Shown here piece after piece: positions 37,017-46,877 of a stretch of DNA of 64,000 bases (the stretch's first letter is position 1; the number at the start of each line of letters is the position of its first letter). A program made the translations under genes and the position numbers. The DNA is from Microbacterium flavum (GTDB lineage: Bacteria; Actinomycetota; Actinomycetes; Actinomycetales; Microbacteriaceae). The notes below the pieces were generated by a model. It did not search any database. It saw only the letters and a list, made by a program, of their open reading frames with translations, and had not been told where the DNA came from. The stretch lies in the NCBI RefSeq assembly GCF_018717645.1, contig NZ_JAFLHG010000014.1, forward strand, positions 1 through 64,000. The letters are read 5' to 3'.

Positions 37017-38254
37017 GCGCGCGCCTCCCCGCCCGGGGCGACGGCAGCGGCGGCGGCGGGGCCGGGCCCGGCGATGTCGTGCCCGGGCTGGGACTTCGGG
37101 ATCCGCATCCGCACGAGAGTCCCCGCGCCGGCCGCGGTCTCGACGACGAGCCCGCCCTCCGGGCCGTACAGCTGCCGCAGTCGGGTGTCGACGTTGCGGA
37201 TGCCGACGTGGGCGCCGTCGGCATCCGTGTTCAGCAGCGTCCGGAGGGCCTCCGGATCCATGCCGACCCCATCGTCCTCGACGGTGATCTCGGTGTGCGT
37301 CTGGTCGTCACGCGCCTCGATGCGGATGACGCCGCCCGACTCTCCGGGCTCGAGACCGTGACGGACCGCGTTCTCGACGATCGGCTGCACCGCGAGGAAG
37401 GGGATCACGGTCGCGAGCGTCTCGGGGGCGATGCGCAGCGTCACGGCCAGGCGGTCGCCGAAGCGGGCGCGTTCGATCTCGAGGTAGGAGTGGATGCTCC
37501 GCAGCTCCTCGGCGACCGTCGTGAACTCGCCCTGCCTGCGGAACGAATACCGGGTGAAGTCGGCGAACTCGAGCACCAGCTCCCGGGCGCGAGCGGGGTC
37601 GGTCGTGATGAAGGAGGCGATCGCGGTGAGCGCGTTGTAGATGAAGTGCGGCGAGATCTGCGCGCGGAGGGAGCGCAGCTCCGCTTCGGCGACGCGCGTC
37701 CGCGAGGCGTCCACGTCGCCGAGGGCGACCTGTGCGGCGCACCAGTCCGCGACCTCGCCCGTCGCGCGCACGAGCGCGGCACGGACCGGCGCGGCGAATG
37801 CGACGATCACGCCGACGACCTCCCCGCCGACGACGAGCGGCGCGCCGACCGCTTCGAGCTCGCGGCCCTCCGCCCCGGTGCTCCGCCCCGGGAACACCTG
37901 ACGGCGCCCCGTCGCCTCCACCCGCTGCGCGACGCGGACCGCGGATGCCTCCAGCCCGGCCGTCTCCCCATCGGCGGCGACGATCGCGCCGCCGCCGACG
38001 AACACCACCGCCGGCGCCCCGAGGAGGGTGCGCACGTGCCGCGCGGCGCGGCCGACATCCGGCGCCTCGAGCCCGCCGCGCAGGTGCACCGCCGCGAGAC
38101 CGGCCTCGTGGAGGGCCCGGTAGGTCGCGCGCTCCTCGTCGCTGCCGAGGTCGCGACCGCTCCCGGCGAGGCGCCGCGCGAGGAGAAGCAGCGTCGTCAG
38201 CACGACGCCGCCGACGACGCCGGCGACGGCGGCGAGGACGACGTCGTGGCTCAT
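37013..38254 (-). CDS. LytS/BtsS-type sensor histidine kinase with GAF-like input
   Basis: 413 residues. A single N-terminal transmembrane helix (about 5-27), a GAF-like domain (about 45-180), then the His_kinase dimerisation region RAQISPHFIYNAL with phosphoacceptor His203. The HATPase domain has the N box around Asn295 in VENAVRHG and a DDGVGMD G box. Canonical LytS/BtsS proteins have five or six membrane helices, so this is a reduced version whose signal is probably read by the cytoplasmic GAF domain. It pairs with the overlapping LytTR regulator. Confidence 0.92.
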   Translation of the reverse strand: MSHDVVLAAVAGVVGGVVLTTLLLLARRLAGSGRDLGSDEERATYRALHEAGLAAVHLRGGLEAPDVGRAARHVRTLLGAPAVVFVGGGAIVAADGETAGLEASAVRVAQRVEATGRRQVFPGRSTGAEGRELEAVGAPLVVGGEVVGVIVAFAAPVRAALVRATGEVADWCAAQVALGDVDASRTRVAEAELRSLRAQISPHFIYNALTAIASFITTDPARARELVLEFADFTRYSFRRQGEFTTVAEELRSIHSYLEIERARFGDRLAVTLRIAPETLATVIPFLAVQPIVENAVRHGLEPGESGGVIRIEARDDQTHTEITVEDDGVGMDPEALRTLLNTDADGAHVGIRNVDTRLRQLYGPEGGLVVETAAGAGTLVRMRIPKSQPGHDIAGPGPAAAAAVAPGGEARA

Positions 38255-38277
38255 GCGGCCAGCCTAGGTCGTCGCCG

Positions 38278-38523
38278 TCAGCAGCACCGTGCGCCGGGGT
38301 TGCGGTCCTGATCGGCCATCCGCTGGCGCCAGAACTCGCGCTCCGTCGGCAGCGGGGCGTCGGGGTGGTGACGCCGCTGATGGGCGACGAACGTCGCGTA
38401 CGCGCCGTCGCCCATCAGGGTCGTCATGTACCACCGGATGCCGCGCCCCGCCCGACAGGTGGCCCGCCAGGCCACCCGCCAGAGCTCCCCGGCCCCTGTC
38501 ATCCGCACGTCCGCGGCGTCCAT
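38278..38523 (-). CDS. YbdD/YjiX family small protein, CstA partner
   Basis: 81 residues. The core WYMTTLMGDGAYATFVAHQ, a conserved HPDAPLPTEREFW segment and a C-terminal GARCC match YbdD/YjiX proteins, which are almost always encoded just after CstA/BtsT transporters. The role is unknown, but the terminal Cys-Cys is a family hallmark. The start is placed at the ATG at 38521-38523, 13 bases after the cstA stop and preceded by a GGGG-containing site. The longer frame from 38685 overlaps cstA. 23 bases separate its stop from the sensor-kinase start. Confidence 0.9.
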   Translation of the reverse strand: MDAADVRMTGAGELWRVAWRATCRAGRGIRWYMTTLMGDGAYATFVAHQRRHHPDAPLPTEREFWRQRMADQDRNPGARCC

Positions 38524-38536
38524 TCCGATCCCCCGC

Positions 38537-40819
<2,283 letters not shown>

Positions 40820-40875
40820 CGGTGGACTCCTCACGGGCGCGTCTTTGCGCAGACACAGGTTAGGAAGGCGGCGGC

Positions 40876-40891
40876 GGATGCCGAGGCATCC
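40876..40891. promoter_or_regulatory. Dyad in the cstA control region
   Basis: Perfect inverted repeat ggatgcc-ga-ggcatcc, between the start codon side and the LytTR-type repeat. It consists of the genome-abundant GGATGCC word in both orientations. A TAACCT hexamer (complement of 40857-40862) just downstream could be the cstA -10 element, but no good -35 is seen. Confidence 0.4.
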
Positions 40892-40900
40892 TGTCGTTCC

Positions 40901-40937
40901 CGTGCGACGAGCGGCGCGGATCGTGCGACGAGCGGCG
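40901..40937 (-). promoter_or_regulatory. 21-bp-period direct repeat, candidate LytTR regulator site for cstA
   Basis: The 16-base word cgtgcgacgagcggcg occurs at 40901-40916 and 40922-40937, repeating every 21 bases, 82-118 bases upstream of the cstA start. LytTR regulators bind two short direct repeats spaced by about 21 bases, and the LytTR regulator is encoded in this same transcript. The spacing is seen directly; binding is inferred. No regulator-independent function for the repeat is apparent. Confidence 0.6.
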
Positions 40938-40981
40938 GCGACGCCCGCCGGTCCGCCCGCCCTGACCGAGCCCGGCGCGGG

Positions 40982-40987
40982 TAACGT
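40982..40987 (+). promoter_or_regulatory. -10 element of the YjdJ-like gene
   Basis: TAACGT, 28 bases before the ATG at 41015, fits the actinobacterial TANNNT -10 pattern and would give a leader of about 20 bases containing gaaggagg. No clear -35 hexamer. Confidence 0.4.
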
Positions 40988-41014
40988 GGGAGGCATCCCG
41001 ACGAAGGAGGCCGC

Positions 41015-41401
41015 ATGAGCGAGGACACCCAGACCACCGGCGACATCGAGGTCGTGCGCAACGACGAGACCGGGCGGTACGAGGTCGTCGTGGACGGCAC
41101 CGTCGCCGGGTTCACCGAGTTCGAGCAGGACGACGCCGGGCGGCTCGTGTTCCCGCACACGGTCGTCGACCCGGCCTTCAGCGGCCGCGGCCTCGCGACG
41201 ACGCTCGTCGGCGCGGCGATGGAGGATGTCGCCGCCCGCGGCGAGACGATCGTGCCGGTGTGCTCGTTCGTCGTGAAGTACCTGCAGGGTCACGATGTCC
41301 CGGGCCTGAAGATCCACTGGCGCGAGCGCGATGTCGAGGTGGCGGAGCAGGCTCCCGGCCGCGAGCAGACCCCCGCCGACGAGGGCGTCGGGCGCGAGTG
41401 A
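41015..41401 (+). CDS. YjdJ-type small GNAT-like acetyltransferase
   Basis: 128 residues. A short form of the GNAT fold (Acetyltransf_CG/YjdJ type) with VVDPAFSGRGLATTLV as the acetyl-CoA loop and PVCSFVVKYL as the closing strand and helix. The charged C-terminal tail (about 105-128) looks disordered. The strong ribosome site gaaggagg lies 6 bases before the ATG. The next gene, pirin, starts 10 bases after this stop, so they may be co-transcribed. The acceptor is unknown for the family. Confidence 0.88.
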   Translation: MSEDTQTTGDIEVVRNDETGRYEVVVDGTVAGFTEFEQDDAGRLVFPHTVVDPAFSGRGLATTLVGAAMEDVAARGETIVPVCSFVVKYLQGHDVPGLKIHWRERDVEVAEQAPGREQTPADEGVGRE

Positions 41402-41411
41402 GCCCCCTCCG

Positions 41412-42395
41412 ATGACCCGTCTGGGCGACGGTCCGGCGGACCTCGCGGTGGCGACCGAGTCTCCCACCGACTGCGATGGTCCGCGCGCGCTGCTCCTCGA
41501 GGCGCGCGAGGTACCGCTCGGCGGCGTCCGCGGGATGTCGGTGCACCGGAGCCTGCCGCAGCGCGCGCTGCCGATGGTCGGCGCCTGGTGCTTCCTCGAC
41601 CGCTTCGGCCCCCAGACGGCGCGCATGCGGGTCGAGCCGCACCCCCACATCGGCCTGCAGACGGTGACGTGGCCCTTCGTCGGCGAGGTCCGGCACCGCG
41701 ACGTCCTCGGCAGCGATGTCGTCGTGCGCCGCGGCATCCTGAACCTGATGACGAGCGGGGAGGGCATCGCGCACTCGGAGTACTCCGTCGGCGACGGTCC
41801 CGTTCCGCTGGACGCACTCCAGCTGTGGGTCGCGCTGCCCGACTCCCGCCGGCACGGCGCGCCCGCCTTCGAGCGGCACGAGGACCTGCCCGTCGTGGAC
41901 CTCGGCGACGGCGCCACCGCCACCGTCGTCGTCGGGGCCTTCGGCGGGGTGTCCTCCCCCGCGACGATGCACACGCCGATCGCGGGCGTCGAGGTGCGCG
42001 TGCCCGCCGGCGCGACCGTCTCGCTGCCCCTCGAGCCCGCGTGGGAGTACGCCCTGGTCGGCGTCTCCGGTGCGCCCGAGGTGCGGACGGATGCCGAGGC
42101 GTCCACGCCCCTCGCGGATCAGAGCCTGCTGTACCTCGGCATCCACCGCGACGCGATCCAGGTGCGGGCCGCGGAGCCGACGACGCTGTTCCTGCTGGGC
42201 GGAGAGCCCTTCGAGGCCGACATCGTCATGTGGTGGAACTTCGTCGGGCGCTCGCACGAGGAGATCGTCGCGGCGCGGGATGCCTGGGAGGCCGGAACGG
42301 ACCGCTTCGGGCATGTGGTCGGGCACGGCGCCGAGCGCATCCCGGCGCCGCCGCTGCCCGCCGTCCGGCTGACCCGGCGCCGCCGTCGGGTCTAG
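41412..42395 (+). CDS. Pirin-family protein
   Basis: 327 residues, a bicupin with the pirin N-terminal metal site EPHPHIGLQTVTW and the RRGILNLMTSGEGIAHSE continuation, which supplies further His/Glu ligands. Pirins include quercetin dioxygenases and redox-sensing regulators; activity here is unknown. The ATG at 41412 is selected because the earlier in-frame Met (41331) lies within the upstream gene. The stop codon is part of a 16-base perfect tandem duplication (42385-42416). Confidence 0.9.
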   Translation: MTRLGDGPADLAVATESPTDCDGPRALLLEAREVPLGGVRGMSVHRSLPQRALPMVGAWCFLDRFGPQTARMRVEPHPHIGLQTVTWPFVGEVRHRDVLGSDVVVRRGILNLMTSGEGIAHSEYSVGDGPVPLDALQLWVALPDSRRHGAPAFERHEDLPVVDLGDGATATVVVGAFGGVSSPATMHTPIAGVEVRVPAGATVSLPLEPAWEYALVGVSGAPEVRTDAEASTPLADQSLLYLGIHRDAIQVRAAEPTTLFLLGGEPFEADIVMWWNFVGRSHEEIVAARDAWEAGTDRFGHVVGHGAERIPAPPLPAVRLTRRRRRV

Positions 42396-42416
42396 CGAGA
42401 GTCGGGTCTAGCGAGA
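42385..42416. repeat. 16-bp perfect tandem duplication across the pirin stop codon
   Basis: gtcgggtctagcgaga occurs twice back to back (42385-42400, 42401-42416). The first copy holds the pirin stop TAG; the second lies in the 31-base gap to the convergent sigma-factor gene. It looks like a recent slippage duplication. Confidence 0.9.
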
Positions 42417-42426
42417 TCGGGGCGGC

Positions 42427-43668
42427 TCACTCGACGGAGCGGAGCCGCCGGGCGAGGTGCCCGCGCTCGGCCGGACTCGGTGCGAGAGCGAGCGCGCGGC
42501 GGAAGGATGCCGCAGCGGCCGCCTCCTCGCCCCCGCGTGCGAGCAGCTCCCCGCGGGCCGCGTGGAACAGGTGGTACTCGTCCAGCCCGACGATGCCGTC
42601 GAGGAGCGCCAGCCCTCGCTCGGGGCCGAAGGCCTCGCTCACCGCGACCGCGTGGTTGAGCGCCACCACCGGCGTGGGCGCGGCGGCCAGCAGCACGCCG
42701 TACAGATCGGCGATGAGCGGCCAGTCGGTGTCCTCGGCCGAGGCTGAGTTCGCGTGCTGCGACGCGATGAGCGCGTGCAGCAGGAAGGGCCCCGGCGCCT
42801 GCCGTGAAGCGGCGGATCGCACGAGGGTGTTCGCACGGCGGATGAGCTCGGCATCCCACCGGGAACGGTCCTGGTCGCGCAGAAGGACGAGCTCGCCGGC
42901 GGAGTCGACGCGAGTCGCCGCCCTCGCATGCTGATAGAGCTCGAGCGCCAGAAGTCCCTCGACCTCGGGATCGTCCGGAAGCTGCTCGTGCAGCCGGCCG
43001 GTGAGGCGGATCGCCTGCGCGGCGAGGTCCAGCCGGAGATCCGCCTCACCGCCGCGGGACAGGTAGCCCTCGTTGAAGATGAGCAGGAGCACCGTCAGCA
43101 GCGCTTCCACGCGGGCACCGAGGTCAGCCGGGATCGTCAGCGGGATGCGGGCGTCGCGGATCTTGCGCTTGGCGCGGACGAGACGCTGCGCCAGCGTCGG
43201 TTCCGCCACGAGAAACGCGGCGGCGATCTCGCGGGTCGTCAATCCGCCGACGAGGCGCAGAGTGAGGGCGACCTGGGCATCGCGGTCGAGCGCGGGGTGA
43301 CAGCAGAGCAGCATGAGGCGCAACTGCTCGTCGCCGATCTCGGTGTGTTCCACGATGGGCGCCTCCTCGCGCTCTTCGGGCGGGGCGGTCAATGCGACGG
43401 CGGCGGCTCTCAGGCGCCGGTCGGCTGCCGCCGCCCTCCGGAGCCGATCGATCGCGCAGTTGTGCGCGACCGTGTAGAGCCAGCCGGGCGGGTTGGCGGG
43501 GACGCCCTGCGCCGGCCAGGTCTCCACTGCCCGCACGAGGGCATCCTGCACGCTGTCGTCGGCCAGATCGAGGTCTCCGAAGCGCGCGGCGAGGAGGGCG
43601 AGGACGTGCCCGCCCTCCTCGCGTGCGAGGTGGGAGATGGCGGCCGAGACCGCCGGCTCAGTGCTCAC
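42427..43668 (-). CDS. ECF42-group RNA polymerase sigma factor
   Basis: 413 residues. Sigma region 2 (about 15-85, DDSVQDALVRAVETWP and LYTVAHNCAIDRLRR) and region 4 (about 125-180, LTTREIAAAFLVAEPTLAQRL) are followed by a long C-terminal extension (about 185-413) with TPR-like segments, typical of ECF42 sigma factors (DUF6596). These lack a classical anti-sigma factor and are genetically paired with DGPF/YCII proteins, as here: the partner is encoded 16 bases upstream on the same strand. The C-terminal domain is thought to be needed for activity. Confidence 0.93.
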   Translation of the reverse strand: MSTEPAVSAAISHLAREEGGHVLALLAARFGDLDLADDSVQDALVRAVETWPAQGVPANPPGWLYTVAHNCAIDRLRRAAAADRRLRAAAVALTAPPEEREEAPIVEHTEIGDEQLRLMLLCCHPALDRDAQVALTLRLVGGLTTREIAAAFLVAEPTLAQRLVRAKRKIRDARIPLTIPADLGARVEALLTVLLLIFNEGYLSRGGEADLRLDLAAQAIRLTGRLHEQLPDDPEVEGLLALELYQHARAATRVDSAGELVLLRDQDRSRWDAELIRRANTLVRSAASRQAPGPFLLHALIASQHANSASAEDTDWPLIADLYGVLLAAAPTPVVALNHAVAVSEAFGPERGLALLDGIVGLDEYHLFHAARGELLARGGEEAAAAASFRRALALAPSPAERGHLARRLRSVE

Positions 43669-43684
43669 GGTGCGGGCATCCCCC

Positions 43685-44068
43685 TCAGGAAACGGGGCGC
43701 GGGGCGCCCGTCTCGTCGGGGCGCATCCGCAGCGGTCGCACCTCCACCGCTCCGGCGGGGAGGGGAAGCTCGGTCGCGAGAGCCAGCGCCTCGTCGAGGT
43801 CGGCAGCGCGGACGACGTAGAAGCCGGCGAGCTGCTCCTTGGTCTCCGCGAAGGGCCCGTCGATCACCGCGGGCGCCGACCCGTGCTCGTGGCGAACGGT
43901 CGTCGCCGTGCTGCTCGGGTGCAGGCTCCCGCCGCTGATGAAGACTCCCCGTTCGAACAGGCCGCGGGTGTACGCCGCCCACGCGCCCATCATCTCGTCG
44001 AAGCCGGGCTCGCCCGGACCCGGCGTCGGGACGGACTCGTCGACACCGATGATCAGCATGTACTCCAT
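43685..44068 (-). CDS. DGPF-domain YCII-related protein, ECF42 partner
   Basis: 127 residues with the ferredoxin-like YCII fold. The DGPF motif lies at 70-73, followed by AETKEQLAGFYVV. Proteins of this family are the conserved partners and presumed targets of ECF42 sigma factors; their biochemical role is unknown. A candidate ECF42 promoter (TGTCGA-N16-CGTC) lies about 120 bases upstream at 44188-44213, implying autoregulation of the pair. Confidence 0.92.
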   Translation of the reverse strand: MEYMLIIGVDESVPTPGPGEPGFDEMMGAWAAYTRGLFERGVFISGGSLHPSSTATTVRHEHGSAPAVIDGPFAETKEQLAGFYVVRAADLDEALALATELPLPAGAVEVRPLRMRPDETGAPRPVS

Positions 44069-44156
44069 GACTCACTCTCCCTCTCGATCCTGGACAGTCC
44101 GATGATGACAGCCACGGGCATCCCCGCGGCGAGACGTCGTCGTCGGATCGCCTTCG

Positions 44157-44175
44157 GGCGGGGATCCTCCCCGCC
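44157..44175. repeat. Perfect hairpin in the leader of the DGPF-ECF42 transcript
   Basis: ggcgggga-tcc-tccccgcc, 8-base arms with a 3-base loop, positioned just downstream of the predicted ECF42-dependent start site. It could stabilise the mRNA 5' end or act as an attenuator. Confidence 0.5.
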
Positions 44176-44187
44176 TCTTGACGACAT

Positions 44188-44213
44188 GACGCAGCCCGAG
44201 CGCCGGATCGACA
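44188..44213 (-). promoter_or_regulatory. Candidate ECF42-dependent promoter
   Basis: On the minus strand TGTCGA (complement of 44208-44213), a 16-base spacer and CGTC (complement of 44188-44191). As I recall it, the ECF42 motif is TGTCGA at -35 and CG(A/T)C at -10. The gene downstream is the DGPF partner followed by the ECF42 factor itself, exactly the expected target. Confidence 0.6.
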
Positions 44214-44271
44214 CCCCGGTCGGAACTTTTCTCCGGCGGATGCGCGGCGGAGCCGGGAACGTCCGCGCGGG

Positions 44272-44277
44272 TACGCT
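44272..44277 (+). promoter_or_regulatory. -10 element suggesting a leaderless ykoE-type mRNA
   Basis: TACGCT ends 6 bases before the GTG at 44284, placing the transcription start on the start codon. The GGAGG at 44278-44282 is too close to the GTG to work as a ribosome site, which supports leaderless initiation. No clear -35 hexamer. Confidence 0.45.
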
Positions 44278-44283
44278 GGAGGG

Positions 44284-44838
44284 GTGCCCCGGAACCCGAC
44301 CCTGTCCACGCGCGTCCTGCTCGTGTGCGCGGCGATCGGCGTCGCGACGGGGATCGTCGGCGGCATCGCCGGCTATCTGACCCCGGTCGTGCTGGCGACC
44401 GTGCCCTTCGTCTACGGACTCGTGCTCGGCGCGCACGTCCTCCCGGGCATCATCGCCCAGGAGGTGCTGCGGCTGCCGCTCGTCGCGCTCCTCTCCCACG
44501 TGCTGGCCGCGCTGGTCTCCAGTGCGTTCAACCCGGCGTGGGCGCTGCGGTTCCTGGGTACGGCGCTGCTCTTCGGAGCCATCCAGGAGGGCGTTGCGGC
44601 GCTCACCCGGTACCGCGCGTGGGGGGCGTGGCGCTTCTTCGTCTCGGCCATCATCATCGGCGCGCTCGTCGCGGTCGTCGTGTTCTTCGCCGCCCACCTC
44701 GCGGTCCTGCCGCTGTGGGCACAGATCGCCTACCTCGCACTCTCGGTCGCCGGACCCGTGGCGTGGACGGCCGCGGGTCTCGGTCTGGGTTCGGCCCTGC
44801 GCCGCGCGGGTGTCGCCCGCGCGGCCGTGCGCGGCTGA
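44284..44838 (+). CDS. ECF transporter S component, YkoE family
   Basis: 184 residues, five to six hydrophobic helices. The pattern CAAIGVATGIVGGIAGYLTP, LPGIIAQEVLRLPLVALLSH and FGAIQEGVAALTRYRAWG fits YkoE, the substrate-binding component of the thiamine/hydroxymethylpyrimidine ECF transporter YkoEDC. The next two genes encode the fused ATPase and the T component, completing the transporter. GTG start at 44284, probably leaderless. I see no thiamine-pyrophosphate riboswitch before it. Confidence 0.85.
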   Translation: MPRNPTLSTRVLLVCAAIGVATGIVGGIAGYLTPVVLATVPFVYGLVLGAHVLPGIIAQEVLRLPLVALLSHVLAALVSSAFNPAWALRFLGTALLFGAIQEGVAALTRYRAWGAWRFFVSAIIIGALVAVVVFFAAHLAVLPLWAQIAYLALSVAGPVAWTAAGLGLGSALRRAGVARAAVRG

Positions 44839-44859
44839 TCCGACGGCCGGGACACCGGG

Positions 44860-44878
44860 TAAGGGTAGGCTAACTTCT
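44860..44878. promoter_or_regulatory. DtxR/IdeR iron-box-like site
   Basis: taagggtaggctaacttct matches the 19-base actinobacterial iron-box consensus (TTAGGTTAGGCTAACCTAA) at 14 positions, including the whole TAGGCTAAC centre. It includes a TAGGCT -10-like hexamer and lies 41-59 bases upstream of the ATPase GTG. It may be a promoter with an overlapping repressor site, or merely a -10 element. Confidence 0.45.
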
Positions 44879-44918
44879 GGGGAGCACCCGTTCCCCGACC
44901 CCGACCGCTGGGAAGCCT

Positions 44919-46877
44919 GTGACCTCTGCCGTCTTCGGAGCGGGCACCCCGGTGCCGTCCGATCCCACCGCTCACGCCGCGACGCCGCTCGCGCGCGTCC
45001 GCGCGGTCGGCGTGCGGTACGAGGGCGCCGACGCGACGGCACCGGCATCCGCGTCGTTCGACGTCTCGCCCGGAGAGGTCGTCCTGCTCCTCGGGCCCAG
45101 CGGCGCCGGGAAGTCGACGCTCGCGCTGGCTCTCAACGGCCTCATCCCGCACGCCGTGCCCGCGACCCTCACCGGATCGGTGACCGTCGGAGGTCTGGAC
45201 ACGCGCGACACGCCTGTCGCGCGCCTGAGCACCCAGGTCGGGATGGTCTTCCAGGATCCCGACGCGCAGCTGGTCACCGGGACCGTGCTCGACGAGGTCG
45301 CCTTCGGCCCCGAGAACCTGCGGCTGCCCGTCGCCGATATCCTCGCCCGCGCCGAGAGCGCTCTGCGCCGCGTCGGCCTGTGGGACCGGCGCCGCGACAA
45401 CCCCGACCTCCTGAGCGGCGGCGGCAGGCAGCGCCTCGCGATCGCCTGCGCGCTCGCGATGGGCTCCCCCCTGCTGGTGCTCGACGAGCCGACCGCCAAC
45501 CTCGACCCGCAGGGCATCGAGGAGGTCTACGCGGCGCTCGCCGATCTCGTGGCGGCGGGCGACCGCGCGATCGTGCTGATCGAGCACAACCTCGACGCCG
45601 CCGTCGCGATCACCGATCGGGTGGTCGTGCTGGACGCCCGCGGCCGGACCCTCGCCGACGGCCCCGTCGACGAGGTGCTGCGCGGCCGCGCCGAAGAGCT
45701 GCACGCACTCGGGGTGTGGCTGCCGACCGCGACCCTCGCGGCCCTCCGGCTGCGCGCCGCAGGCTGGGCCGTCGACCCTCTGCCGCTCGATCCGGCCGAA
45801 CTGCACGCCGCCCTCGATGCCGCCGCGGCTCCCGGCCCGGCGCCGGCCGCAGACGGGGCGGATGACCGGAGTTCTGCCGACCCGCCCGTCGCCATCTCAC
45901 CCGCCGCCGCGGCTCCCTCGCCCGCCACCGAGGCTCCGCCAGCCTCCGCCGACGCTCCGCCAGCCTCCGCCGACGCTCCGAAAGCAGGGGGAACCGCCCC
46001 GGCGACCCCGACGGCCGACGCGGATCAGCGATCCGGCCTGCCCTGCGCACCCCTCATCGCCGTGCGCGGGCTGCGCACCCGGCGCGGGCGGACCGAGATC
46101 CTCCATGGCGTCGATCTCGACATCGCCGCCGGAGAGTTCGTCGCGATCGTGGGCGCGAACGGTGCCGGCAAGACGACCCTGCTGCAGTCGATCGCGGGCG
46201 TCGTCCCGATCCCGCGTGAGCAGGTCCGCATCGAGGGCACGGATGTCGCGCGCGCCGACCTGCGCACACTCTCGCGGCGCATCGGGTTCGTCTTCCAGAA
46301 CCCCGAGCACCAGTTCATCGCCGCGACCGTGTACGAGGAGCTCGCGCACGGCTTGCGACTGCAACGGCTCGCCGAGGCCGACGTCCGCGAGCGTGCGACC
46401 GAGGTGCTGCGGCGCTTCGGCCTCGAGGACAAGGCCGACGTGCATCCGTTCCTCCTCTCGGGAGGGCAGAAGCGCCGACTCTCCGTCGGCACGGCGCTCG
46501 TGGCGGGGGCGCCTGTGCTCGCCCTCGATGAGCCGACCTTCGGGCAGGACCGCGCCCGCGCCGATGAGCTCATGCACCTGCTGCGGCAGCTCGGCTCCGC
46601 CGGCACCACGATCCTGGTGGTGACCCATGACATGCAGCTGGTCGCCGAGTACGCGGATCGCACGATCGTGATGGGCGTCGGTCGCATCGTCGCCGATGCG
46701 CCGACCCCTCGGATCCTCGCCGACGAGGCGCTGCTGCGCGCCGCGGGGCTCCGCCCGCCACCGCTGCGGCGAGCCTTCGCCGGCCTCCGCCATCCGGCTC
46801 TCGCCGGCATCACCCGCCTCGCCGACCTGCCCGGCGGCTCCATCGCAGGCGCGATCACCACCGAGGATGCCCCGTGA
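44919..46877 (+). CDS. Fused dual ECF-transporter ATPase (YkoD type)
   Basis: 652 residues containing two ABC ATPases: domain 1 about 25-265 (Walker A GPSGAGKST, signature LSGGGRQR, DEPTANLD) and domain 2 about 375-610 (GANGAGKTT, LSGGQKRR, DEPTFGQD). A Pro/Ala-rich linker (about 305-370) between them contains a perfect 21-base tandem repeat. It powers uptake via YkoE and the T protein. GTG start at 44919, with ggaag 3 bases upstream. The signature of domain 1 has Gly instead of the usual Gln/Glu after LSGG. The stop overlaps the next start by GTGA. Confidence 0.92.
   Translation: MTSAVFGAGTPVPSDPTAHAATPLARVRAVGVRYEGADATAPASASFDVSPGEVVLLLGPSGAGKSTLALALNGLIPHAVPATLTGSVTVGGLDTRDTPVARLSTQVGMVFQDPDAQLVTGTVLDEVAFGPENLRLPVADILARAESALRRVGLWDRRRDNPDLLSGGGRQRLAIACALAMGSPLLVLDEPTANLDPQGIEEVYAALADLVAAGDRAIVLIEHNLDAAVAITDRVVVLDARGRTLADGPVDEVLRGRAEELHALGVWLPTATLAALRLRAAGWAVDPLPLDPAELHAALDAAAAPGPAPAADGADDRSSADPPVAISPAAAAPSPATEAPPASADAPPASADAPKAGGTAPATPTADADQRSGLPCAPLIAVRGLRTRRGRTEILHGVDLDIAAGEFVAIVGANGAGKTTLLQSIAGVVPIPREQVRIEGTDVARADLRTLSRRIGFVFQNPEHQFIAATVYEELAHGLRLQRLAEADVRERATEVLRRFGLEDKADVHPFLLSGGQKRRLSVGTALVAGAPVLALDEPTFGQDRARADELMHLLRQLGSAGTTILVVTHDMQLVAEYADRTIVMGVGRIVADAPTPRILADEALLRAAGLRPPPLRRAFAGLRHPALAGITRLADLPGGSIAGAITTEDAP
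45932..45978 (+). repeat. 21-bp in-frame tandem repeat in the ATPase linker
   Basis: gctccgccagcctccgccgac occurs at 45932-45952 and 45953-45973 without a mismatch, followed by a partial third copy. It encodes APPASAD units in the flexible linker, so copy number can change without frameshift. Confidence 0.85.

Noticed and set aside
44069-44283. Thiamine-pyrophosphate riboswitch before the YkoE-type gene
   Set aside because: I could not find the conserved CUGAGA and GAACCUGA elements, and the -10 position suggests a leaderless transcript.
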